Below, piece by piece: positions 54,291-64,000 of a stretch of 64,000 bases of DNA. The DNA is taken from assembly GCF_037126465.1 (NCBI RefSeq), contig NC_088203.1, positions 104,742,409-104,806,408 of the forward strand, read 5' to 3'. Origin of the DNA: Ornithodoros turicata. Lineage: Eukaryota; Arthropoda; Arachnida; Ixodida; Argasidae. A program made the translations under genes and the position numbers. Position 1 is the first letter of the stretch. Every line of letters begins with the position of its first letter. The notes below the pieces were generated by a model. The model worked only from the letters and a program-made list of their open reading frames with translations, ran no database searches and was not told the origin of the DNA.

Positions 54291-56205
54291 CAAGATTATT
54301 GGTCTCAATGAAATGATCAACTACCCCGTGTATCGCACATGCTCGCAGCAGCAACTAACAAAGGTACATTCCACCACACATCAGGAAGTACTCACATAGA
54401 TCCTACAACATTTCGAAGCATGGCAGCCACTATTGAGGCTACGCGATACAACGATAAAGCATATTCATTTTCGGGCACAAAAACGTGAGGAATGCGACGG
54501 ACGTGAAATTCGCGAAATATATCAACCCCCAAAGCAAAGCCTTCGCAATACAAACAGACGAAACGAAGAACACTGTGTGTGGATTTAATACCGGCGCACA
54601 ATCTTTTTCTATTCCTTTTTTTTTTTTTTTTTTTTTTCTAAGGAGTCTTATTTCTTTGCCATCGATCTTTCGAAGATTTTGTAGTCCGCCCTGCATTCTA
54701 TTGAAATGCACTCTTTTGTAATGTTGTGATAGAAAAAAAAAGAAATAAATAAGAAGAATAAGTTGCCCACTGTGTCGCGATGCGGGCGGGACGTGTGGTT
54801 GGTGACCGAAGCCTTGGCATGTGGGCGCATGTCTTTGAATGCAGAGTAGGTCTGCAGCGAGAAACAATCTGAAATGCAAACGATGCTGCCATTCTTCATT
54901 TTCTTCTCCTATTGGAAGAAGAAACCGAATTCCAAAGACGGGGTTATTGGAATCGCTGTGGGGACTTTAGGGAACCTCGACATCGATAGGAGAGAGAGAG
55001 AAGAACCCAGAGGAATCCCTACGGAATTCCTTTCGGAATTTTTCGAAGATGCCTTTCCACTTGCCTTTTTCGTTAGGTGTGCGTTCTTGCTTAAGCATGT
55101 GTCGGGATCGATGTTTGGCAGATTTCAAAGGGTTTCGAGGAATGTGGGCTCCTCTTGGTAGGGGGCAGGTGACTACTACTGATATTTAGATGGAAGAGGA
55201 ATCGCGTGCAGTGTATAGTATGCATCATTTCCCCGATTGTTGGAAGTTTTGGTTCTCGTATCTTCTTAGATCAATGTCGCCGAGGGTTATCCCTCATAGA
55301 CGATCTATATGCTGGCGATTTGAATGATCTGGTAAGGAGCTTGCCTATCTAAAACTGTAGCGTCATAAGGCATGCAAGCTAACCGCAAGACTGGTTTACT
55401 TGAAACGCACGTTTATCTTCTTCATTTTGTTGGAAGTAAGCGCGTGCGCGTTAATGATAATAATAATTATTGATTGAACCGCTACAAGCCACTGCTCGTG
55501 ACTTGACGAGGTCCGGTTTTCTTCTTTTCTGCGTCGTCTGTTGTCAAAAGTTCTATGCTTTGTCACGATATTTCGATTGCGTGCTGTGTTTGTAGACTAC
55601 TGTATTATGGTATCGTATTATTTGTTATTGCCCATCCGAACGACAAGATATCTACTTCCATATTGCACCTCCCACCATCTTTTTCGTTGTAATGCCTATC
55701 TATTTATTTCCACACTGATTGCCCACAAACAGCTGTTAGGCCTTAATCTATTTATAAATTAAATTATAGCTTGAGTATGTCTAATGAGTCTAATTCACGA
55801 TCGTACGAAATGAGTTGCAAGAGAGAATATACATATAAATACAATTAATTCATAGCACTTGGAATTGCTATGACATATCCCTGCAAGTGAAAACGCCGAT
55901 AATACGCAACATGAATTGCTATACGAGATTCTTCAACTATAGTACCGAGCCAAACGTAAAAGTTAAACCACATTAAAAACAAAAACTGGACAGTCATTGC
56001 ACAGTACGGGCTTTCAAATCATAGGATCTACATTGGATTCTATCTGCCCCACTCTCACCCTCAACGCATTAACCTCATGCTTTTCTTTTAAAGTCATCTT
56101 CTGTAATCCATCTCATCCTTCTTTCACCGTTTGTTAGTTTATCCTTTATTTCCTAATAATTTTCTTTTTTATTTATCTTATTCTTTCATTATTTTCTTTC
56201 TTCGC
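54291..56205. other. unassigned spacer
   Basis: T-run at 54617-54637 and an A-run at 54733-54741. CT-rich at 56000-56200. Frames on both strands lack domains. Confidence 0.4.
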
Positions 56206-56287
56206 GGAATAGCAAGCCGACGTCCCGTTTGGCTGACCTTTACCCCGTTTTTTTTTCCTTTCGTCTACTAAATATATCCCCCCCCCC
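56206..56287 (+). repeat. GGAATAGCAAGCCGAC dispersed repeat, copy 3
   Basis: GGAATAGCAAGCCGACGTCC ... TTTGGCTGACCTTTACCCC ... AAATATATCCCCCCCC, colinear with 10839-10913 and 14294-14371. Confidence 0.7.
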
Positions 56288-56850
56288 TCTATCTCCTCAT
56301 TCCCCACCTCCCCTTCCTCCTCCTCCTGTGACACATCTTTCCAGCCCTCTCTTACAGGACGCATATGTTTGGACCTCACCAAAAAAAAAAAAAAAAACTT
56401 TCCCAAACTTTATTACCTCTCGTGTTGACGCGCGCGGAGCTTAGCTTATAGCCATGCACTTAGCTTAGTTACGCACGAAGTTCTTCATTCGCCCAGGGCC
56501 AAGAACCGCTACAAGGAGTCGCTACCTTCGCAGGTAAACTTCCCGCGCTAGCTTTCACTTCAGTGTGCCGCGTGGTAAACATATTCTCCCGTGTCGTCTC
56601 ATTAAATGAATGATGGAAGTTCTCCGAGGAGCCTAGTTCTATACGAATGAGCGTCGGTGCCTTCGGTTGGCTCGTTTGAAACATTGGGTCCCGGCAGATT
56701 TCATGAACGCCGTGTGTCTCGTGGCGTTGAGAGCACGGATCGTGGTTATTATAGTGTCTTGAATGGTGGATATAGCGAAGAATACATCAATTGAAGTACG
56801 AATGTGCTGGCTAGCGGAACAAACAAGTCAGTCGCGTTCCTGCAGCTATA
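56288..56850. other. unassigned spacer
   Basis: A-run at 56380-56396; no gene recognised. Confidence 0.4.
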
Positions 56851-57080
56851 CAGGGTGTTCAAAATTTTTTTCACTTTATAAGCTTTCACTTTCACTAGCA
56901 CTTTATAAATAGGCGAACAAAAGCAAAACTGGTGCTATTTTTCTGTTCCTTGAGTAAGAAACAGGTGCTACATAATTAGCAGCACCTGTTTCTTACACAA
57001 GTAGCGTAAAGTTATCATCCGGTTTCCTGTCATCGCTGTGTTTGCGTAGCGCTCGTGAAAGCTTAATTTTGAACACCCTG
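56851..57080. mobile_element. CAGGGTGTTCAAAATT MITE, 230 bp
   Basis: Left CAGGGTGTTCAAAATT and right AATTTTGAACACCCTG. TATA flanks both (56847-56850, 57081-57084). Arms include AAGCTTTCAC / GTGAAAGCTT. The centre holds a second palindrome, TAAGAAACAGGTGCT ... AGCACCTGTTTCTTA (56953-56999). No frame. Confidence 0.85.
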
Positions 57081-57327
57081 TATAGCTATACTTTAAAAAC
57101 AGATGGTGGCTGGAGACTATGGTAACCGGCTCGCTATCCCGATCCATGAGACATTGGGGAGTTTCAAGAAACCGTGAGCATACTACGCTCCCTTTTCTTT
57201 TTACTATTCCGGTTTGCGTAACGACGACAGAAAGAAGTTTAGGAGAGCCACCGAACCACGTAGTCCATGTTCCCTTTCGCTCTACGACTCCGTAACATGA
57301 ACGGCATGCATCGGCAGGAAAGTGGCT

Positions 57328-57877
57328 ATTTCCGTCTATGCTGATGATGTCTGTCTCTGGACCAGCGGTAAATCCCGTCCTGCCCTCCAGCGATGCCTCC
57401 AACTCGCTCTCGACGCTATCCAGCAGTTGCCAGCCGTCCCTGGCAGGGTTGGACATCTCGACGGAAAAGACAGTACTACTCCCATTTAAAAGATGAAACA
57501 TGCGGCCCTTCCAAACTTTCAGTTGCTGCCATTGAAGACATGCCATTTCAGTACGTGTCTCAACATAGGTTCCTCCGTTTTACTGTGGATGCAGGGCTGT
57601 CTTGGCGGAAGCATATTGCAAGCTTGGAGGTCAAGATCACCGTTGGATTGCGGTGATCAGTCGCTTGGCAGGCATGAGATCGGGCAGCGACACGAGATCT
57701 CTCTTGGCCGCCCACAGGGCTCTGGTGCGAGGATCGCTCCTGTATAGTTTGCCGATGCTTGATGGCCTCCCACCACACTTGGATCATAGGTTGCAGTGCT
57801 TCCTGGCGCGAAGCCTCCGTGTGTGCCTCGGAGTCCCGCGAGCAGCAGAGACCCGAGCAGTTTTTGCTGAAGCGTAG
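57328..57877 (+). pseudogene. LINE-C reverse transcriptase C-terminal half
   Basis: VAISVYADDVCLWTSGKSR holds the catalytic YADD (57337-57348). After frame changes come FLRFTVDAGLSWRKHIASLE (thumb) and SLLAAHRALVRGSLLYSLPM ... LDHRLQCFLARSLRVCLGVP (connection). Confidence 0.8.
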
Positions 57878-58987
57878 GAGACCCCACTGGACGTTCTTCG
57901 CTACGGTGAGATCTGCCGATTTTTCCTCCGCCTCTTATCTCGTCATTGGCGACGCCCGCTCGAACAAGCACTGCAAGGTCTACCCGGTGGTTGCTCAGCT
58001 GAAGCCAAGCGTTCTGCGTTTCGTGGTGACGACAGTGGCTCACAGTACCCCTGCATGGTCTCTGCGAAAAAGAGATACAGCCCCGTGTGTCGCCAAGCAG
58101 CTTACCCTGGCCTTTATAAATGATAGGTACACAACGTCAACGTCGGTTTTCAGTGACGGGAGATCTAATCGGGATGGCTCGTCCTCGGCGTTTTTCATTC
58201 CATCTCGGTCAGTCTCCTGTGATTACCATCTTTCGCACAGAACATCATATACATCTGCCGAGCCTTACGCCATTCTCTTTGCTGTGCAAAAAATATCAGC
58301 CAGTTCTACTCATTTCTGGGTCGTCTTTACAGACCCGAGACCCGCGCTCCAATGTGTAGCCAACTTGGGGATACGCAGCTCCCTCAGTCTTGTTGTCTTT
58401 GACGTCCTGCAAGTTTATAAGAAGGCGGCGGCGGTTGCAGGGCTCTCGCATTGCAGTGGGTCCCCGGACATGTCGGCATCAGCGGTAACGAAGAAGCAGA
58501 CATAACCACCTTGAGCACCCATCAGCACGCAGCTCTTTCCCCTATAATTATGTCTCCGAGCGACCGTAGATACCTACTTTGGACACTCGCAGGCACCAGG
58601 ATGCAGGCCCAATGGCAACACCACGTAACCCATTCCCTTCTCTCTGCTGTAGACCCCACGCTTTCTCTTGAAATTCCTCCGCGACTGCCGCGCCCATTTA
58701 CTGCACTCTTCTACCGCATGAGGTTGAACGTTGCCTTTAAACACCGTCTCAGCTCCGTGTACTCTTTCTTCTGCCCCTCCTGTAGAGTGCATGGCGACCT
58801 CTGCCACGTCATCCTGGCTGGTGGGCAACATCACCAACATCCTGCATTCATGAAAATTGCCATGGACGTGTTGACTGTTCAGCCTCTCGAATATTCTTGG
58901 ACCGTGGTCGAACGCTGCAACCAGATACAAGGCCGTCCTGTTCTTGCAGCGTCCTTGCGCTCCACCGGTTTGGCGACGGATCTCTAA
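57878..58987 (+). pseudogene. LINE-C RNase H and C-terminus
   Basis: VFSDGRSNRDGSSSAFF (first Asp), SAEPYAILFAVQ (Glu), WVVFTDPRPALQCV (second Asp). After a frameshift at about 58440, MQWVPGHVGISGNEEAD (last Asp) follows. Then RMRLNVAFKHRLSSVY and CPSCRVHGDLCHVILAG, in which the final Cys of the usual C-x2-C-x-H-x-C is not where expected. Stop at 58985-58987. RNase H ligands are intact, but the frame is split. Confidence 0.8.
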
Positions 58988-59081
58988 AAGTGCTCGCCTC
59001 ATCATCCCCTCATCCGTTCCCAATGAGTAATAGGGCAGTGTACCGGCACAGCGGCGGTGAATCGTCCACCTCATCATCATC

Positions 59082-60114
59082 TAACTGTATGTGTGTGTGT
59101 GCTATCTTTGTCATCCACCCGACGTGTTTCGTGCACGTTTTGAGGATCGTTTGCGGCTTCGAACGACAAGCATGGTGCATTGTAGTCTATGCTACCGCCG
59201 GCCGACACCAGAAGCAGCGACGTGCTCTACTCGTTGGACGACGGCTAGCGCCGTCGCGCGCCGCAGTCCCGCCACGTTTCGCTTGACACTATGAACTGAA
59301 CGACGGACGCTGGCGTCGCGCAGCGGCCCGCCGCGCGCCCTTCCGCCCAGTGCCGTCGGACTGTAAACCAGCCTTTACGGGACAGTTCGGAGAAAATGCA
59401 GGTCTAATAGGGTTGAAACCAAAATGGATTCCGGGCATAAACAGAATCGTCTTTTAGTCATGAAAAATACAAACACTAATTACGAGGCAGCCTCAGATGA
59501 ACTTTCGTGCCGTGCGGTCATGAGCGCATCAGATACGTGAGTATCCATAACGTACCATTTCTTTTTGTGTTTCCTTTGGACTGCGTCTCGTCCCACGACC
59601 TTAAAGTCATGATCACCAGAGGGAGACATGGCGCAGCTTCATCAGAAACCGTTTAAGAGAAACGACGACTCGAACTTTCCGAACGCAATTTTGAAAAATG
59701 CGCCTATTCCTAGACATCATTAGTTAAATGTTCGAGCGCACAGACGGATCGCGGGAACTGGAGGAAATCCCACCCAACCATTTTCAATTTGGCGGAAGCT
59801 ATTTTCGGAGAAGTCATCGTTTAGGACTTGGTCCCCAAATTACCAATAGAATGCCTAAGCGACGCGAGCAATATAATATACTTTAATGGTAGAACGCGAT
59901 GGTTACTTCGCCCCAAAAGCGCAGCAGATTCGAATTGCAAATGCTTTTAAAGAAAAGTATACGGAAACTTAAATTAGAAAGTGCGGTTATTTGTTTGTTT
60001 AATTTTTTTCAGAATGCTGAATCGCGCACAGGGCGTGGCTGTTACGGCACTCAGTTGGAAGACTCTAACATTGTTTTTTTCTTCATTTCTTTCAGGCTGG
60101 AGATAATGGTAATA
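59082..60114. other. unassigned spacer
   Basis: A GC-rich patch at 59200-59360, otherwise AT-rich. No gene recognised. Confidence 0.4.
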
Positions 60115-60344
60115 ATGTTAAGATTAGGAGGCAGTGGATTCAAATCCCACGACCGGATATGCTGTCTCAGGCTTCCCCTAAAGTTTTCTGCAAGCTTTCC
60201 GGACGGATGTTGGCGCAGTTCTTCTTGCCCGGGATGAACACTAACTCCCTCTGTCTCCCACTTCTTCCTGCTGTCGTCCTTCCATCCGTCCACGCATCTA
60301 CACAGCTCATAACCACAGTTGATTCGCGGTGCTGACATGGAATT
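60115..60344 (+). mobile_element. tRNA-derived SINE, plus strand, head truncated
   Basis: B box GGATTCAAATCC at 60126-60137, then CCGGATATGCTGTCTCAGG, a body with GGCGCAGTTCTTC, CTTCCTGCTGTCGTCC, and the tail AACCACAGTTGATTCGCGGT GCTGACA. The A box is missing or degraded. Confidence 0.75.
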
Positions 60345-60597
60345 GAGTGTCACGGAAACACTTGGGCACATTTCATACGAAGACGTTTGACGTAAACACG
60401 TTTGATGATGACGATGATGAGTTGTACTATGGCGCACGATCGACTCTGATAATCATGATCCAAACATTTCAACAACTTTGGTGTAAAAAGCCAGATTCAC
60501 CAACGGCTAAGTTAGGGTCTAATTTACACAGCGGAGGTTTAGGCGCAGCTGGTTCCAAACTGATACCCTCCTGCATTTCTTCATTCGTGTGTATAAG

Positions 60598-60640
60598 TCT
60601 GTACGCCACTCCTATTCACAGTTGCTTCGCAGTGCGACGC
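60598..60640 (+). mobile_element. SINE 3'-tail fragment
   Basis: GTACGCCACTCCTATTCACAG then TTGCTTCGCAGTGCGACGC and an A-run, the very end of a plus-strand copy of the same SINE. Confidence 0.6.
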
Positions 60641-62702
60641 AGAATTTAAAAAAAAAATACGTTGTAGCAATTGTAATATTATTGGTAAGGAAAGACATCA
60701 TCACGGCATTGTAACACTCGTGAGATCATTTGACCGATTAAGCCATAGTTCAGCTTACACTGGCATTCTCGGCTTCTTGTACAATTATATTTTCCAATAA
60801 TCATTATTAAAATAAAGTTGCTGTTTATCTTTGCATGTGCGTTCTACAAAAAAGTCACACCATGTAACGCATTTTAAAATAACAGCGCTATTTTTTGTTC
60901 CCTTCTCCTATGCTTCTGTTCTCCTCGCCAATGTTCTCCCTTTGATACCTCATTTAAAAGTCCGCTGGTATCTCCACTACTTTTCATCGATCACACATCA
61001 CCCGCCGCCGCCGTCGAAAGTAGAACGAAAAGCACGTGCAGAATGGCCCCATCAATATCGGAATGGCTCCCAGACTTCCACTTCGTCTAGGAGAGCGCAG
61101 TGGAGCGTGTTCTCGGCGAGTTCCAGTCAAGGGTTACACGGAGATGACGGACTCGCTTCAAGAGGGACGGAATTTATGGCAGCCAGTGGAAAGGGGGGCG
61201 AGGAAAATCACGGCCTCCAGTACCCATGAGGTAACGCTGCACGCTCACGACGCCAGGAGACGTTCACGCGAGGTTTCGCTGTGCAGAAAAGTCGAATCAG
61301 AAGTAGAAGTGTCGGGTCTTTGCCACAAACAAATGAACTCTGCCTGGAACTCGAGCGAAAAAGTTCGATTCTTCTGTCCGAGGACCGGTATTTTCTGTTT
61401 CTCGTTTCATCAAAATATCGATGAGTAATCAATAAAGAAATTGATTAAGGTATCACTCTAGCTGAGGCAATCCTGTGGTAGACAGATTACACAAAATGGT
61501 TTTTAAAAATCATTCGGGAGCAATAGCGGCAACATCGGCATCCCGTTAAGCAGAGTTCATGGAGGAGCTGCACAAGTGGAAAGCAGCGAACATCAAAGTA
61601 ATCCATTGTTGCCTTCATCTTCACAAAGGACGCGTTGAAGCATAAGCCTTCTGTTTTTGTTTAGAGAAACAGTGCAGGGCCCCTGAACAACCCAAGTGTT
61701 GTTCTTTTTTTCTTTTTCGAATGCATGTTCGGTGAGTACAGAACTGTACAAAACATATGAGAGTTGTGCACCTGCATCGTGCAGAGTAGTAATCTGGGGA
61801 AAGTAAACAGTGCTTCCAGCACCGCGTGAAGTGTGAGTGCTTTTAGGAGGAGCCGCTCGGGAAACCTGAGTACTGTGTACTGGGGGATATAACAGCGAAC
61901 GTCCTTGGGGAGTTTGTGTCGTTTTTGCTCTGAATGTACGCTGCGCTACGCTGGCATGCACGGCTGTAGGCCTTCCGTAATAAAGTATGTATGTTTGCAC
62001 TTCAGGCTTCGGACTTCTCGACTGAATGAATCAATACGACAGCGCGTATCGGAGATTTCAGGCGCACGTTAGAGTAACCCCAAGTGGTTGAAATTATCCC
62101 TAGCACCACCCTGCGACACGTGCAGCATGTAGCCACGTACAAATATCGACAGGCTCACGTTATGTGTAAATCTACTTCCAATTATTATTGCTTATTATTA
62201 GTGCGGAGCATGGCGACTTGTCACCACTTTCCTTTCTTCGAACTGCTGACGTCACAGGTCACGAGTGGATACGTTACTACGCTACCAAGGACGCGAACAC
62301 AGTAGATGACCTGCGCACAATTATTACGTCATGGTGGCCACAGCAGAGTCACCCATGACCTCAGGATGTCGCGGACGAGTGACCACGTTGACTGCAGCAG
62401 ATACCTCGCTCAATACTCTTGTCGTCTCAATTTCGAGGTTCTCGCTAGAATTCTTAAAGCAGTTGTGACACTTTGATATATATTGTTCATTACATCATGC
62501 ACACATTGTATTAAACTCTACAGTATCGGAGAAAAAAAATAATTATTTTTCTGCGCGTCGTGCTTGGCGAAATACACACCCCTGAACGCACGTGCTCGTC
62601 ACCCTCTGACATTAGAGCTCCGGCCATTCCCGTTGGGATATTGTCGTAAGCACGTGACCTCTCTCGCGCTGCTTCATTGGCGGAGACGCCTGCCGTGACG
62701 TC
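60641..62702. other. unassigned 2-kb stretch
   Basis: No repeat ends or recognisable coding domain; frames up to 135 codons on both strands look random. Confidence 0.4.
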
Positions 62703-62840
62703 AGAGCTGCATAAGCTGCACAGTTCCCCTAGAAGTCGGCCCAGGACGCACATTTCCCCAGGGCGTCAGTCGTGACGTTGCCCACATACGTGAGGCCGAC
62801 AACGGCAAGCCCTTTCAACATCATCACCACCACCACCATA
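62703..62840 (+). mobile_element. SINE fragment joined to a different 3' tail
   Basis: GCACAGTTCCCC ... AAGTCGGCCCAGGACGCAC is the reverse complement of the common SINE body, but instead of continuing to CACAGTTGCTTCG it runs into GACGTTGCCCACATACGTG, GGCCGACAACGGCAAGC and (ATC/ACC)n at 62818-62838. The latter block is found also at 26870-27115. Confidence 0.55.
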
Positions 62841-64000
62841 AGTTTCGGTATTCGCGGTGCCGGTTTTCTACGCTACGTCTAAGCCTTTGCAGTAAAACTT
62901 GGAATGCAGGTTTCCAGCGATGCAAATAATTGCAGTTTACATTTGTCCGGAATAACTTGAGACGAAAGCGTCGCAACCCCTTTAACAGTTGCGCACCTAA
63001 GTAAGGACAATGTTGGTTTGGGACTCGTAGCACCTTCAGGGCTCCTTTAAAGAAAGAGGGCATCCACAATCCTCTATTTCGAACGTACGCTTATCAACAA
63101 CTCAAGCATGGCTTACGTTACAATAAGAGCAAGCAACTCAAAGCTAGGCGAAACCGCGAAAAATACATCGTAAGAAATATCTGCCGCCTCGTGATTAAAT
63201 TTAAAGTAACTCAATATACGCTCGTATCACGAGGCGTGTTCCGAAAATTAGGAGATTCCCTTATCCAGTTTGTTCACTTGTTCATAACACACAACTCTGC
63301 ATATTATCGTTCAAGACGTAATTAGCCGCTATCTTGTCGGCGCTGCCACGTGTCGTTAAGAGCGTTAATCATTCCCAGGTGCGGGACCGAAAATAGAAGA
63401 AAAAAAAAAAGCCACAAATCCTCCTCGCAGTTTCTAACTTCCCTGCAACGTCAAACAATAATTGCGACCTGCTCAGTTCAGCTTAGTTTAATCCGTCATT
63501 GTTCCTTATCTTACGCAGCAACGTCTTGCCTGCTAAGGCGCTGTGACAGAAACATTAATAACTGGCGCACTGCGCCTGGAACAAGGGGACGAAGAGTACT
63601 TAATTTGCTACTTCAATAAAGAAAAAAAGTATGTGTATAGGGAGTGCTTACGGTTCAAAAGAATATCTCTGGAGTTTTATCATACTCTACTGGATAATGC
63701 CCTCGGTATGTGCCAGTGAGGATCCGCGCCAGCGTGGTTGAATGGTAGCCATGCAGTGAATGTAGCAAGTAGCAACGTTTAACAAACTAATTCTAATCAG
63801 TTGGGAAACTGATGTAATGGTTGATGATAACGATGATGATTTTGTGTGACGCCAATAGAGTTATAATGCGTCGGGACTGTGACAAAATGTGGACAAAATA
63901 TATGATTCACTCTGATTTTTCGCAGTTCATTTAACGACATAATGTGGTGACTTGTAATGTGCATTGGATCGTCAAGACACAATGCGTTCGCACGAGAAGA
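62841..64000. other. unassigned end of window
   Basis: No gene or repeat recognised; a short GATGATAA run at 63820-63840. Confidence 0.4.

Larger units (their letters stand above)
57295..59081 (+). mobile_element. RNase H LINE, 5'-truncated (LINE-C), with (TCA)n tail
   Basis: Starts just before reverse transcriptase motif C and runs through thumb, RNase H, cysteine-rich C-terminus, and a 94-base 3' UTR ending TCATCATCAT at 59071-59081. Frameshifts near 57400, 57660 and 58440. A second, UTR-only copy is at 43084-43171. Confidence 0.82.

Noticed and set aside
1..64000. CRISPR array, rRNA, bacterial operon or integrated plasmid
   Set aside because: No regularly spaced repeat/spacer array, no rRNA-like sequence and no runs of compact genes on either strand.

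Overview
The window looks like intergenic, repeat-packed nuclear DNA from an arthropod, most likely a hard tick. The best taxonomic clue is a tRNA-derived SINE at 7372-7580 whose body resembles, from memory, the tick SINE Ruka. The many RNase H-bearing LINEs, hAT MITEs and a second tRNA-derived SINE family fit that reading. There are no bacterial signals (no operons, no ribosome-binding-site-led genes), no rRNA and no CRISPR array. I found no convincing host gene. One short frame at 27330-27551 (minus) could be the first exon of a secreted peptide, with weak support.

Layout. 1-5 kb: Tigger/pogo-like element cut by the window edge, a LINE C-terminus split by a palindromic repeat, a SINE fragment, the GIY-YIG tail of a Penelope-like element beside a 40-bp palindrome, and a 1.3-kb non-autonomous hAT with TIRs and 8-bp target duplications. 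5-15 kb: a CCCAAGCAGC-type MITE, full SINE copies, a hAT MITE, the Ruka-like SINE, an 8-bp-TSD MITE, a 300-bp ATGY microsatellite, and a MITE inserted inside another copy of its own family. 15-26 kb: a 15-bp minisatellite, a LINE tail, a fold-back element carrying a hammerhead-like core, a hAT with 8-bp TSD, a 1.1-kb element with about 390-bp terminal repeats, and another hAT MITE. 26-42 kb: SINE pieces, a different LINE C-terminus, a SINE invaded by a GTATA repeat, a long decayed LINE with reverse transcriptase and RNase H (33.4-36.1 kb), an almost wholly palindromic MITE, and a second RNase H LINE fragment. 42-54 kb: SINE and LINE tails, and a mariner (46.05-48.03 kb) that contains a TA-flanked TIR element that itself contains a small Tigger-like element. 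A 75-bp hairpin and several more TIR elements follow. 54-64 kb: a hAT-like stretch, a 230-bp CAGGGTG element, a third RNase H LINE (57.3-59.1 kb), and SINE copies.

The elements work together only as parasites and hosts. SINEs and MITEs have the ends but no proteins. The LINE, mariner and Penelope pieces once encoded such machinery but are broken by frameshifts, stops, deletions or insertions. Nesting gives a relative timeline. The most unusual items are the three-level nest, the fold-back element with the hammerhead-like core, the Penelope palindrome, the 75-bp hairpin and the repeat-expanded SINE. All boundaries come from reading by eye; no alignment or database search was possible.
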